From positions 1 to 61,988 of the forward strand of contig JAMPCH010000010.1 in NCBI GenBank assembly GCA_023666265.1: DNA of 61,988 nucleotides, in the 5' to 3' direction. The DNA is from Roseburia sp. (lineage in GTDB: Bacteria; Bacillota; Clostridia; Oscillospirales; Ruminococcaceae). This document shows positions 7,089 to 14,871 of the stretch, piece after piece. Position numbers and translations under genes: made by a program. Within the stretch, counting starts at the first letter, position 1. Every line of letters starts with the position of its first letter. Below the pieces are notes generated by a model. It was not told where the DNA came from and made no database searches. It saw nothing but the letters and a program-made list of their open reading frames with translations.

Positions 7089-8360
7089 TTAAATACCCAG
7101 CTTCCTTCGGTCGATCGCGCCGACCCCTCGGCGAAGCGCGACCTCCTCGAGGGCGTAACGCGCCGCGTCGATCGTGTGGTTATCCCGATCGGGGAAGCCC
7201 CCGCGAAATCCCCCCGCGCCGTCCGCCTCAAAGCGATAGCCGCCAAATTCGCGCCGCGCGTTCGGACAGCGGATCGGGTCGATCACGATCTCATTCAGGT
7301 TTTGCAGCCAGCGTATCCCTTGCTCGATCGAGCCTTGACCCTTTTTCGCCGCCCGTAGGCGAACGCCCCGGTCGCGAAGCTCGTCGTTGGAGCGCGGTTC
7401 GGCGCTCTCCGCCGTGACGAGCCCTCGGGTCGGGTTCTCCCGCGCGATCGCGGCGGCGATCTCATCGAAACGCGCCCCGTAGCGATAAAACTCGTGATAG
7501 ATGAGGACGCGCCGAGCGCGCCTGTCATAAATCAGAGCGAGATAGACGAAGGGATCGGCGCCGAAGCCCCAATCGAGCCCGCGTAAGACCCGCTCCGCCG
7601 AGGCGATCTCGTCGTCCCCGATCGGGCGGATCGCGACGTTTGGAAAGATTTCCGCCCCCGTCCCGACCGCCTCGCCCAAATATTCGTTCCGATAGCGAAG
7701 CGGATCCTCGGTCTTGAGATACTCCGCCTCGGCGATAAATCGTTCCCCGAGCCATTCGCGCGGGACGCGGCGATAGTCGCTCAGGTGAAAGAGGCGATCC
7801 GCGCGAGGTCTCTCGACGAGGCGGTTGAGCCAGTGTTCTGGGCTTTTGGGCGGGTTAAAGCTATAAAAACAAGTAAAGACCGCCCCGCCGCGTAGGAAGG
7901 ATTGGTTCATCAGGTCGATCTCCTCCCGCCCCGCGAATTCGTCCGCCTCCTCATACCAGATATAGCGGATATAACCCTCGGCGACCTTCGTCGATTTGAG
8001 CTTTTTGGGCGCGTCCGCCCCGCGAAAGAGTACGCGCTGTCCCGTCGGACGATAGACGAGCTCGGGGATCGACGGGCGGGTCTCCCATTCCTCCGCCGCC
8101 CCGAGCCGCTCGATCGCCCAGACGAGCTGTTCATAGACGCTGTCGCGGAGAAACCGCCCGACCTTACGGATCACGACGGCGTTCGCCGACCGATCCGCCA
8201 TCATCCCGAAAATGATCTCGAGACTGACGAAGGACGACTTCCCGCTCCCGCGCCCGCCGCCGAGGTAATAATGGATATGCCGCCCCGCGCGAAGGTCGCG
8301 GTGTACCTCGTAAAACGACGGCGCGAGGAGCGCCGAAAGGCGAATTTCCTTAGCCGACAT
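7089..8360 (-). CDS. Phage terminase large subunit (PBSX type)
   Basis: 423 residues. The ATPase half has Walker A GGGRGSGKS (residues 34-42) and Walker B in YIRYIWYEEADEF. The nuclease half has GLDWGFGADPFVYLAL, TAESAEPRSNDELRDRG and DRDNHTIDAARYALEE, giving the conserved acidic residues. It cuts and pumps phage DNA into the capsid together with the small subunit. The start ATG lies inside the terS-like gene (11-base overlap), a typical phage arrangement. No frameshift or missing catalytic residue is seen, so the gene could be functional. Codon use is as GC-rich as in the host core genes, which suggests long residence. Confidence 0.93.
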   Translation of the reverse strand: MSAKEIRLSALLAPSFYEVHRDLRAGRHIHYYLGGGRGSGKSSFVSLEIIFGMMADRSANAVVIRKVGRFLRDSVYEQLVWAIERLGAAEEWETRPSIPELVYRPTGQRVLFRGADAPKKLKSTKVAEGYIRYIWYEEADEFAGREEIDLMNQSFLRGGAVFTCFYSFNPPKSPEHWLNRLVERPRADRLFHLSDYRRVPREWLGERFIAEAEYLKTEDPLRYRNEYLGEAVGTGAEIFPNVAIRPIGDDEIASAERVLRGLDWGFGADPFVYLALIYDRRARRVLIYHEFYRYGARFDEIAAAIARENPTRGLVTAESAEPRSNDELRDRGVRLRAAKKGQGSIEQGIRWLQNLNEIVIDPIRCPNARREFGGYRFEADGAGGFRGGFPDRDNHTIDAARYALEEVALRRGVGAIDRRKLGI

Positions 8361-8562
8361 CGTCGATGATCGTGACGGCGGTCTTACCGCCGAGCTCGAT
8401 CCTTTTTTCGTTCATGCCGAGATACTTCCCGAGCTGTTCCGTCGCGCGAAGGCGCGTTTTTTCGTCCGCCTCCCCGTCGCGGAGAAGGCTCGTCAGATAG
8501 GCGAGTACCTCGTCCCTGTCCGCGATCTCCTCCGCCGACCGCGCTTCCTTTTTTTGCGGCAT
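8350..8562 (-). CDS. Terminase small-subunit-like protein (C-terminal type)
   Basis: 70 residues from MPQKKEARSAEEIADRDEV. The part RLRATEQLGKYLGMNEKRIEL and the end TIIDDVG match the C-terminal half of Terminase_2 small subunits; the usual N-terminal DNA-binding helix-turn-helix is missing. The ATG at 8562 is preceded by GGGGAGG at suitable distance; longer in-frame starts would read through the terminator at 8597-8641. The last 11 bases overlap terL. It is either a naturally short small subunit or a trimmed one. Confidence 0.7.
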   Translation of the reverse strand: MPQKKEARSAEEIADRDEVLAYLTSLLRDGEADEKTRLRATEQLGKYLGMNEKRIELGGKTAVTIIDDVG

Positions 8563-8596
8563 TTTTTCATTCCTCCCCATTGCTGTTTTTTTGATG

Positions 8597-8641
8597 AAAA
8601 AAAGCGCCCTCGGCGAGCTTTTTCGCCGAAAACGCTTTTTC
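8597..8641 (-). terminator. Terminator hairpin between spoVM and the phage genes
   Basis: AAAAAGCG pairs with CGCTTTTT, enclosing CGGCGA/TCGCCG. On the minus strand it is followed by a run of seven T residues. It lies downstream of spoVM and of the promoter at 8721-8693, and just 30 bases ahead of the terS-like start, so it would limit transcription into the phage genes. Confidence 0.75.
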
Positions 8642-8692
8642 GTTTTGTTCGGGACAAGACCGCCTCGATAGTTCCCAAGGAGGTCTATTATC

Positions 8693-8721
8693 ATCATACC
8701 GTAATTCTCCCGGACATTCAA
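8693..8721 (-). promoter_or_regulatory. Putative promoter before the terminator and terS-like gene
   Basis: On the minus strand TTGAAT (8721-8716), 17-bp spacer, TATGAT (8698-8693). About 50 bases of leader with a GACC/GGTC stem run into the terminator at 8641-8597. The unit is either an attenuated leader for the phage genes or a short independent RNA of about 90 nt. Confidence 0.5.
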
Positions 8722-8755
8722 GGACATCTTTTCACTTTCCCAAAAAATTTCTCCC

Positions 8756-8836
8756 CTACGCCTGTCTCCTGATCCCAAAGATCAGGCGAAACAGCCACGC
8801 GAACGCCTTCGGACTTTTCATAACAACGACCTTCAT
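8756..8836 (-). CDS. spoVM: Stage V sporulation protein M (SpoVM), 26 residues
   Basis: A 26-codon gene beginning MKVVVMKSPK and ending in LFRLIFGIRR plus QA. It matches the SpoVM pattern in length and layout: a short polar start, the proline at position 9 that is essential for curvature sensing in Bacillus, then an amphipathic helix with basic residues (B. subtilis starts MKFYTIKLPKFLGG). GGAG sits 10 bases before the ATG. SpoVM localises to the convex face of the forespore and anchors SpoIVA coat assembly. In B. subtilis spoVM lies downstream of prpC-prkC-rsgA-rpe-thiN; here it follows prpC-prkC-rsgA in the same direction, separated by repeats and a small membrane gene. This context makes the call strong despite the short length. 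Confidence 0.88.
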   Translation of the reverse strand: MKVVVMKSPKAFAWLFRLIFGIRRQA

Positions 8837-8942
8837 AACCAAAACGCTCCTTTTTTACGGCGAATACGGCTTCACGAAGGGAAGAACGTATCTCGCCTTT
8901 ATTTTACGGGTCTCCACCCGTAACAGACGACCGATATATGTA

Positions 8943-9121
8943 TATAGGCAACACCGCACAATTACCGGCTACGCCTTTGCCGCCCGATTGACAGCCATCT
9001 TTTCCGCCATATCGCACAGATTTTCTTTGAAAGGCGTCAGCCTTCCTGCATAAAATCTGTACAATCTGACGAAAAATCTGACTGCCACTCGAACGACAAT
9101 AATTGTGCGGTGTAGCCTATA
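8943..9121. repeat. Repeat B, copy 1 (structured repeat)
   Basis: 179 bp whose ends are near-perfect inverted repeats (TATAGGC..ACCGCACAATTA against TAATTGTGCGGT..GCCTATA). Inside are a stem ACAGATTTT/AAAATCTGT capped by AAGGC-GTCA-GCCTT, and sequence blocks shared with 54770-54963 (CGATTGACAG, TTTTCCGCCATATCGCACA, ATCTGACTGCCACTCGAACG). The stems are kept in both copies although their bases differ. It ends 4 bases from the stop codon of the small membrane gene on its right. A further hairpin TTACGGGT-CTCC-ACCCGTAA lies at 8904-8923, between it and spoVM. Confidence 0.85.
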
Positions 9122-9124
9122 TCC

Positions 9125-9283
9125 TCAACACCTCCGGATCAAGATGATCCCGATCACGATCATCACCGCCGCCGCCAGAAACAAGAGGAAGCGGTAGGAG
9201 ACGAAGCAAAGGCAGACAAACCCGAAAAAAAGAAGGATCGCCGCGACGATACATCTCCCGTTGTTCCGATTTCTCCGCCGCAT
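9125..9283 (-). CDS. Small two-helix membrane protein, 52 residues
   Basis: Starts MRRRNRNNGRCIVAAI and ends IGIILIRRC. After a strongly basic, Arg/Asn-rich start come two hydrophobic segments (about residues 12-28 and 31-49), so the N-terminus is probably cytoplasmic. GGAGGAGCGTGT directly precedes the ATG, a very good ribosome site. I do not recognise a family. It lies between rsgA and spoVM, where Bacillus has rpe and thiN, and reads in the same direction. A terminator-like hairpin at 9303-9336 separates it from rsgA, so it needs its own promoter, which I could not identify. Confidence 0.7.
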   Translation of the reverse strand: MRRRNRNNGRCIVAAILLFFGFVCLCFVSYRFLLFLAAAVMIVIGIILIRRC

Positions 9284-9302
9284 ACACGCTCCTCCTTCCC
9301 CA

Positions 9303-9336
9303 AAGAAAAAAACAGCCTATCAAAGACTGCTTTTTT
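9303..9336 (-). terminator. Terminator downstream of rsgA
   Basis: An imperfect stem (CAGCCT with AGACTG, one mismatch) with A/T runs on both sides; on the minus strand GGCTG is followed by seven T residues. It would end the prpC-prkC-rsgA transcript after repeat A. Confidence 0.55.
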
Positions 9337-9379
9337 ATCAGTATATTCGGTTTCGGGAATTGTGTGCGCGTTCGCGCTG

Positions 9380-9540
9380 GGGCTTGTTGACGCGATCCGA
9401 AATGCTCGGATTGCAAGCAGATTTTTCGTATTTCGAGGCAAAAAGCCGCAGGAATACTGTATGTATTTCAAGGATTTTTAACGAAGAAAGGCGGAAAATA
9501 TGCTTGTAAGACGGGCATTTCGGATCGCGTCAACAAGCCC
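9380..9540. repeat. Repeat A, copy 2 (161-bp MITE-like element)
   Basis: Same length and orientation as 3766-3926. Its first and last 26 bases are perfect inverted repeats (GGGCTTGTTGACGC... and its complement). TA follows on the right (9541-9542); the left flank reads TG. On the minus strand the element begins with the G of the TAG stop codon of rsgA, exactly the geometry of copy 1 with its neighbour. Contains the internal line GCAGGAATACTGTATGTATTTCAAGG, split here as GCAGGAATACTG and TATGTATTTC, a block also found beside repeat B copy 2. Confidence 0.88.
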
Positions 9541-10400
9541 TAATACCGCTCCGCCGCCGCCAGCTCGGCGTAAAGGCGAACATAGCTCTCATAGCGACTT
9601 TTCGCGATCCCGCCCGCCTCGACCGCCGCCCGAACGGCGCAGCCGTCCTCTCTTAAATGGGCGCAATCCGCGAAACGACAATTTTTACCGTTAAATTCGC
9701 GAAACGCGTTTTTTAGCTCCTCCTTTGGGATCGGCGCGTACCGCCCGACCTCTACCGTCGAAAAACCCGGCGTATCGGCGATATAGCCGCCCTCATACGG
9801 GGTAAGGACGACCTCGCGGGTCGTATGGCGACCGCGCCCGAGCTTTTTACTGATCTCGCCTGTCTCTCGCCCGAGAGACGGGAAGATGAGGTTCATCAGG
9901 CTCGACTTCCCGACCCCCGAGTTCCCGATCATGGCTGAGACCTTCCCCTTTAGGGCTTCCTTGAGCGGCTCCGCGCCCTCGCCCGTCTTATTGTTGACCT
10001 TAAAACAGCGATAGCCGAGCGCCTCATAGACCCGCGAGAGCGCCGAACATTCCGCGAGGTCAGGCTTTGTAAAGACCGGGATCGCCTCGATCTCTTTATA
10101 CTCGAGGATCGCGATGAGCTTATCGATCACATAAGCGTTCGGCGACGGCTCTCGCGCGGCGATCACGAGGATCGCCGTGTCGAGATTCGCGAGCGGGGGG
10201 CGGATCAGCTCGTTTTTTCGCGGATAGATCTCCTCGATCATCGGCTCGGCGTTCTCCCCGGCGGAGATCCGTACCTTATCCCCCGCGTAGGGGGAGATCC
10301 CGCGGCTACGAAAGATCCCGCGCGCGCGGCAATCATAGACCCCCTCCGCCGTCTCTACCGCATACCGTCCGCCGACCGCCCGTATGATCCGCCCGTCCAT
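9540..10400 (-). CDS. rsgA: Ribosome small subunit-dependent GTPase A
   Basis: 286 residues from the ATG whose A overlaps the prkC stop (TGATG); a GTG one codon upstream is also possible. An N-terminal OB domain is followed by a circularly permuted GTPase: TKPD (G4, with Thr for the usual Asn), then GNSGVGKSSLMN (G1), the RHTT switch and DTPGF (G3). A C-terminal zinc finger has CRFADCAHLREDGC. RsgA helps mature the 30S subunit. It is the third gene of prpC-prkC-rsgA, an order conserved in Firmicutes. Its TAG stop codon abuts repeat A. Confidence 0.95.
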   Translation of the reverse strand: MDGRIIRAVGGRYAVETAEGVYDCRARGIFRSRGISPYAGDKVRISAGENAEPMIEEIYPRKNELIRPPLANLDTAILVIAAREPSPNAYVIDKLIAILEYKEIEAIPVFTKPDLAECSALSRVYEALGYRCFKVNNKTGEGAEPLKEALKGKVSAMIGNSGVGKSSLMNLIFPSLGRETGEISKKLGRGRHTTREVVLTPYEGGYIADTPGFSTVEVGRYAPIPKEELKNAFREFNGKNCRFADCAHLREDGCAVRAAVEAGGIAKSRYESYVRLYAELAAAERY

Positions 10401-12688
10401 CACGCGTCGTCGTCCTCGCCGTCCGTCGGCGCGTCGGGGTCGTCGGCTTCGCCGCCCTCGTCCCCGCCCGACTCGGTCGCGTCACTATTGATCGGGACGT
10501 CTTCGTCCGGCTCGGTCGTCTCCGCCGGCTCGATCACGGGGACGGACGTCCCCTCGGGGGTCGAGGCGGTCTCCTCGTCGTCGCCGTCCTCCGCGCCTTC
10601 CCCGTCGTCGGTCGGCTCGTCGCTCTCGGCAGGCTTAGCGCTCAAAAGCTGGCTGAATACGCGGGTATTGAGGGTATCGTTCATATTCTTCGTCGGCGGA
10701 TCGGTCGAGAAGTCGACCTCCATCGCGAAGAAAAGTCCCTCGGCGTTCGTCTCGAGCGAGCGAACGCGGATCGCGTAGGTATGAACGCCGCTGTTTGAGA
10801 ACTTCCACTCAATCTTGCGCGTGAGCGCGAGATCCTTCGTCTCGGTCATCTCGTCCTGACGCGTCCCGTCGATATAATACTTGAATTCAAATTCGCCCTT
10901 CGCGTTCTCGTTTACGGTGATCGAGATACTCGATTCGCGAAGCGGCTCGCTCCCGTCGCTGATGACGATCTCAACGACGGTATTCTTCTCAACGATCGTT
11001 GTCGCCTCGATGCTTTGGCGAATGACGCGGCCCTCCTCGACCTCGGTACTCGGCTCGGAGCGGACGGTCAGGATAATATCATACTCCTTCGCCCTCGCCT
11101 CCGCGCTCGCGAGCGAGAGATTGACCATCTGGGGGACGGCGGTCGATTCGTTGCTCTTACCGAGGCTCACGTAACAGGTCACGGTCGTCCCGACCTCGAC
11201 AAATTCGCGGGCGGGAGGATTCGTCGCGATGACGAAATCCGCCGCGACCTCGTCGTTCTCCGCCATAAGGATCTCATACTTGAGATCCTGTTTTTTGAGC
11301 ATGGCGATCACGTCCTCGTAATGCTTGTTGGAATAATCGTCGATCTCGACGAGCTTAGGACCGTTGCTGACGACGACCTCGACGACTTGATTTTTTTTGA
11401 TCGTCCGCCCGGGCATCACGCTCTGATCCATCACGACGTTTTTCTCATATTCGGAGGAATAGCGCGGGGTCGGGATAAAGTTATAATCGTCATATTGGGC
11501 TAAGACCTCGTCCCACGTCATATTCACGAGCGAGGGCATCTCGACCTCTTCGCCGCTCGCGCTCTGGATATCGTCGACGTTCGTCGTCACGATCGTAAAA
11601 ATGAGCCACGCGGTCATAATGACAAAAGCGGTCGCGAGCGCGAAAAGGATCGGGAGGATCGGCGAGCGGCGGCGGCGCTCGTAATAGTCGTCGTCGTCGT
11701 AATAATCGTCGTCCTCTTCGTCGGCGAAATCGTCGCCCTCCACATGAAATTCCTCGGAGGGGTTTCGCCGCTTCCCCGCCGCCGCCTCGTCGGGGACGAC
11801 CTTATCAAAGTACTTCGTCGACGTGTCCGAGGAGAAGTATTTATACTCAAAAACGATACTCGGGTTCTTTTTAAATTCCTCGATGTCCTTGATCATCTCG
11901 CCCGCCGTCTGATAGCGCTTCGACGGCTCTTTTTGCATGGCCTTGACCGTGATCTCTTCCAGCCCCTCGGGGATCGAGGGGTTGACCTCGGTGACGCGCT
12001 TGGGGGTCGCCTGCATATGCTTGAGCGCGATCGAGACGGGGTTATCGCCGTCAAAGGGCTTGACCCCGGTCAACATCTCATAGAGCATGACCCCGACGGA
12101 GTAGATGTCGCTCTTTTCGTCGGTGGTCTCGCCCCGCGCCTGTTCGGGGCTGATATAGTGGACCGAGCCGATCGCCTTCTCCGAGACGGTCTTATCCGTC
12201 TCACGGTTAAACCGCGCGATCCCAAAGTCCATGACCTTGATCGTCCCGTCCGCTAAAAGCATGACGTTTTGAGACTTGATGTCGCGGTGGACGATCCCCC
12301 GATCGTGGGCGTGTTGGAGCGCGCGGAGGATCTGGAGCGTAAAATGGACGGCGTCGCGCCATTTTAATACGCCCTGACGCTCGATATACTCGGTGAGCGT
12401 GATCCCGTCTATGTATTCCATAACGATATACTGGATACGATCCGTAAAGCCGACGTCATAAATTTTAACGATATTCGGGTGAGATAAAAGCGCGATCGCC
12501 TTTGACTCGTTCCTAAAGCGACGAAGGAAATCCTCGCTCGCCGAAAATTCGTTTTTTAGGATCTTTACCGCGACGGTCTTTTCCTCGGTAATATCCTTCG
12601 CCTTATAAATATCCGCCATACCGCCGACGCCGATCAGCTCTAAAAGCTCATATCGCCCGTCTAAGCGCTTCCCGATATTTTTATCCAT
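10400..12688 (-). CDS. prkC: Serine/threonine protein kinase with PASTA domains (PrkC/IreK/Stk1)
   Basis: 762 residues. Kinase domain about 1-275: glycine loop GVGGMADIYKA (20-30), catalytic lysine in VAVK (K42), IVHRDIKSQN, MDFG and the GSVHYISPEQARG activation segment. A basic, acidic-patched juxtamembrane region leads to one transmembrane helix (about 345-367). Outside are three PASTA repeats (about 385-590) that in this family sense muropeptides or lipid II, then an Ig-like segment and a long Asp/Glu/Thr tail. With the PP2C upstream and IreB (876-1124) it forms the cell-wall stress signalling set. The start overlaps nothing; the end overlaps rsgA by one base. Confidence 0.95.
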   Translation of the reverse strand: MDKNIGKRLDGRYELLELIGVGGMADIYKAKDITEEKTVAVKILKNEFSASEDFLRRFRNESKAIALLSHPNIVKIYDVGFTDRIQYIVMEYIDGITLTEYIERQGVLKWRDAVHFTLQILRALQHAHDRGIVHRDIKSQNVMLLADGTIKVMDFGIARFNRETDKTVSEKAIGSVHYISPEQARGETTDEKSDIYSVGVMLYEMLTGVKPFDGDNPVSIALKHMQATPKRVTEVNPSIPEGLEEITVKAMQKEPSKRYQTAGEMIKDIEEFKKNPSIVFEYKYFSSDTSTKYFDKVVPDEAAAGKRRNPSEEFHVEGDDFADEEDDDYYDDDDYYERRRRSPILPILFALATAFVIMTAWLIFTIVTTNVDDIQSASGEEVEMPSLVNMTWDEVLAQYDDYNFIPTPRYSSEYEKNVVMDQSVMPGRTIKKNQVVEVVVSNGPKLVEIDDYSNKHYEDVIAMLKKQDLKYEILMAENDEVAADFVIATNPPAREFVEVGTTVTCYVSLGKSNESTAVPQMVNLSLASAEARAKEYDIILTVRSEPSTEVEEGRVIRQSIEATTIVEKNTVVEIVISDGSEPLRESSISITVNENAKGEFEFKYYIDGTRQDEMTETKDLALTRKIEWKFSNSGVHTYAIRVRSLETNAEGLFFAMEVDFSTDPPTKNMNDTLNTRVFSQLLSAKPAESDEPTDDGEGAEDGDDEETASTPEGTSVPVIEPAETTEPDEDVPINSDATESGGDEGGEADDPDAPTDGEDDDA

Positions 12689-12785
12689 ACGCCTTTTTTC
12701 AGTCCTTCCTCTATGTTCCGAGATTTTCGTTTATTTTGTGTCTGTTTTATTTATGGCAGGAGTGCGCCGCGCACAGATCGCTCTC

Positions 12786-13559
12786 CTATACGAGTACGAC
12801 CGCGACCGAGACGTTATCCCGCCCGCCGTTCCCGAGGGCGTAGTCGATGAGAAGGTCGCATACCTTCCCGATCGGGTTCGTGACCGCGATCTCGGCGATC
12901 TCTAAGTCCTCGCCGTAGGAATGAAGCCCGTCCGAACAAAACAGGAGCATACTCTCCGCCTCGAGATCGATCTCAAAATAGTCCGGCGTGATCGAGCGCT
13001 CCGCGCCGACGGCGCGGGTGATCCGATTTCGGTCGGGGTGGGTTCGGCTCTCCTCCTCGGTGATCTCGCCACGCTCGATGAGGCTTCGGACATATGTATG
13101 ATCCTTCGTGAGCTGCTGCATCGCGTCGCCGTAGAGATAATACGCGCGGCTGTCGCCGACGTTGATGAGATAGGCGCGGTTATTATAGACGATCCCCGCG
13201 ACACAGGTCGTACCCATCCCCGCCTTATCCGGCTCACGCGCCGCCTTATCATAGACGAGGCTGTTCGCCGCCGTGACCGAGGTGATCAAGAGGTTACGGA
13301 TATAGTTTCGGCTGAGATTGGCGCGAAAGCCTTTACGGATACGATCCGCCATAAAGTCGATCGTCATCTGGCTCGCGACGCTCCCCGCGTTTTCGCCGCC
13401 CATCCCGTCGCATAGGATCACCGCGACCGCGTCCTCGCCGAGCGCCTCCGCCCAGACGCGATCCTGATTCTCGCTCCGGACCAACCCGATGTCCGTTTTA
13501 TAATAACATTTCAAAAGATCACCCGCCCGTCCGTGACCCGACGTCTCGCCGTTCGGCAA
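12786..13559 (-). CDS. prpC: PP2C-family protein phosphatase (Stp1/PrpC)
   Basis: 257 residues. All metal-binding motifs of bacterial PP2C are visible: SENQDR near the start, DGMGGENAG, GMGTTCVAGIV, NVGDSRAYY, DNxSVAVV at the end (GGRDNVSVAVVLV) and SDGLHSY. It removes phosphate from targets of the PASTA kinase encoded 97 bases downstream. The ATG start gives an extra polar stretch (MPNGETSGHGRAGDLL); a TTG 15 codons later, at LKCYYKTDIG, would give the usual family start and has GGGTGATC before it. Confidence 0.93.
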   Translation of the reverse strand: MPNGETSGHGRAGDLLKCYYKTDIGLVRSENQDRVWAEALGEDAVAVILCDGMGGENAGSVASQMTIDFMADRIRKGFRANLSRNYIRNLLITSVTAANSLVYDKAAREPDKAGMGTTCVAGIVYNNRAYLINVGDSRAYYLYGDAMQQLTKDHTYVRSLIERGEITEEESRTHPDRNRITRAVGAERSITPDYFEIDLEAESMLLFCSDGLHSYGEDLEIAEIAVTNPIGKVCDLLIDYALGNGGRDNVSVAVVLV

Positions 13560-13630
13560 TACAACTTGCCGTAGGGCAGTCCTGCCCTAAAAAATAAAGC
13601 AAAAAAACGCCCGGGTCAATATACAATCTT

Positions 13631-13659
13631 ATTATACACTATTTGTCCGAATAAATCAA
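13631..13659 (-). promoter_or_regulatory. Promoter of prpC-prkC-rsgA
   Basis: On the minus strand TTGATT (13659-13654), 17-bp spacer, TATAAT (13636-13631). The leader of about 65 bases holds a small AGGGCAG/GCCCT hairpin near 13575-13590. Confidence 0.75.
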
Positions 13660-13682
13660 TATCAAAATTGTGAAAAATCGCG

Positions 13683-14720
13683 TTATCCGTTTTTTTCCTC
13701 GACATAGTCCCGCCGAAGCTGACCACAGGCGGCGCTGATGTCCGCGCCGAGCGTCCGCCGTATCGTCGCGTTTAGCCCGCCCTCGGTCAGTATGGTTTGG
13801 AAAGCCTTAGCGTTCGCGCTCCGCCGATAGTCCCGCTCGCGGATCTCGTTCACGGGGATCAGGTTGACATGACAGGGCGCGAGCGGCTTTAATAAGCGGA
13901 TCAGCTCCTCCGCCGTCGCGCGGTCGTCGTTGACCCCCTCGATCAGCGCGAACTCAAAGCTCACCCGCCGCCCCGTTTTGTCGAAGTAGCGCTTACACGC
14001 CGCGACGAGCGCCCCGACCCCATATCGTCGGTTCACGGGCATGACCGCGCTCCGCTTTTCGTCGGTCGGCGCGTGGAGCGAGACCGAGAGCGTCAGCCCG
14101 AGTTTTTTATCGGCGAGGCGGTCGATCTCCTCCACTAAGCCACAGGTCGAGAGCGAAACATGCCGTAGGCTCATCCCCCGCCCCGCCTCCGAGGAGAGGA
14201 GGTCGAGGAATTTCATCACGTTGTCAAAATTATCGAGCGGCTCGCCGATCCCCATTAAAACGATACTCCCGACCGACCGACCGCTGTCGCGCTCGGTCTC
14301 GTAAAGCTGGAGAAGGATCTCGGACGGGGTAAGATCGCGGACAAAGCCCGCCTTTGTCGACGCACAGAACGAACATCCCATTTTACAGCCCACCTGAGTG
14401 GAGATACAAAGACTGTCCCCGTGATGATACGACATCAAGACCGTCTCGACCCGCTCCCCGTCGGGGAGCGCGTAGAGATATTTTATCGTCCCGTCGAGCC
14501 GCGATTCGAGCTTCTTTAGGATCGTAAGACGCGGGATAAAAAAGCGCTCGCCGAGCCGCTCGCGGAGCGCCGCCGAGAGGTTCGTACATTCCGCGAGATC
14601 GACCGCGTTCTTTTTGTGAAGCCATTCGTATAGCTGACGCGCGCGGAATTTTTTCTCACCGAGCGCGAGAAGCGCCGCCTCCAGCTCGGGAAGCGACAGG
14701 GAAAGAAGGTCTTGTTTCAT
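13683..14720 (-). CDS. rlmN: 23S rRNA A2503 / tRNA A37 C2-methyltransferase
   Basis: 345 residues. The radical SAM motif is C112-KMG-C116-SF-C119 and the methyl-carrying cysteine is C332 in ISAACGQLRR near the end. RlmN uses two SAM molecules to methylate carbon 2 of adenine in 23S rRNA and some tRNAs. The N-terminal helical domain (LSLPELEAALLALGEKKFRARQLYEWLH) is complete. AAGGACGG precedes the ATG. Upstream the leader contains an 11-bp tandem repeat array (14745-14855). It lies between rsmB and prpC as in other Firmicutes. Confidence 0.95.
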   Translation of the reverse strand: MKQDLLSLSLPELEAALLALGEKKFRARQLYEWLHKKNAVDLAECTNLSAALRERLGERFFIPRLTILKKLESRLDGTIKYLYALPDGERVETVLMSYHHGDSLCISTQVGCKMGCSFCASTKAGFVRDLTPSEILLQLYETERDSGRSVGSIVLMGIGEPLDNFDNVMKFLDLLSSEAGRGMSLRHVSLSTCGLVEEIDRLADKKLGLTLSVSLHAPTDEKRSAVMPVNRRYGVGALVAACKRYFDKTGRRVSFEFALIEGVNDDRATAEELIRLLKPLAPCHVNLIPVNEIRERDYRRSANAKAFQTILTEGGLNATIRRTLGADISAACGQLRRDYVEEKNG

Positions 14721-14744
14721 CGATCCGTCCTTTTTTGTTTTTTG

Positions 14745-14855
14745 AGAGAGTTTTAAGAGAGTTTTAAGAGAGTTTTAAGAGAGTTTTAAGAGAGTTTTAA
14801 GAGAGTTTTAAGAGAGTTTTAAGAGAGTTTTAAGAGAGAAAGAGAGATTTTAAGA
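14745..14855. repeat. Tandem repeat, 11-bp unit (GTTTTAAGAGA)
   Basis: Eight units in exact 11-base register start at 14750, 14761, 14772, 14783, 14794, 14805, 14816 and 14827, with degenerate units on both sides. On the minus strand it reads AAAACTCTCTT and occupies the 5' leader of rlmN, ending about 25 bases before its start. The unit is close to one helical turn, so bends would add in phase. Confidence 0.9.
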
Positions 14856-14871
14856 GAAAAATGTATTTTCG

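Noticed and set aside
9117-9471. Two overlapping minus-strand frames around repeat A copy 2
   Set aside because: They run through the repeat and the terminator; the third frame (9125-9283) has the ribosome site and membrane pattern and was chosen.
14745-14855. Possible CRISPR array
   Set aside because: The unit is 11 bp, directly adjoining, with no spacers; no cas genes are near.
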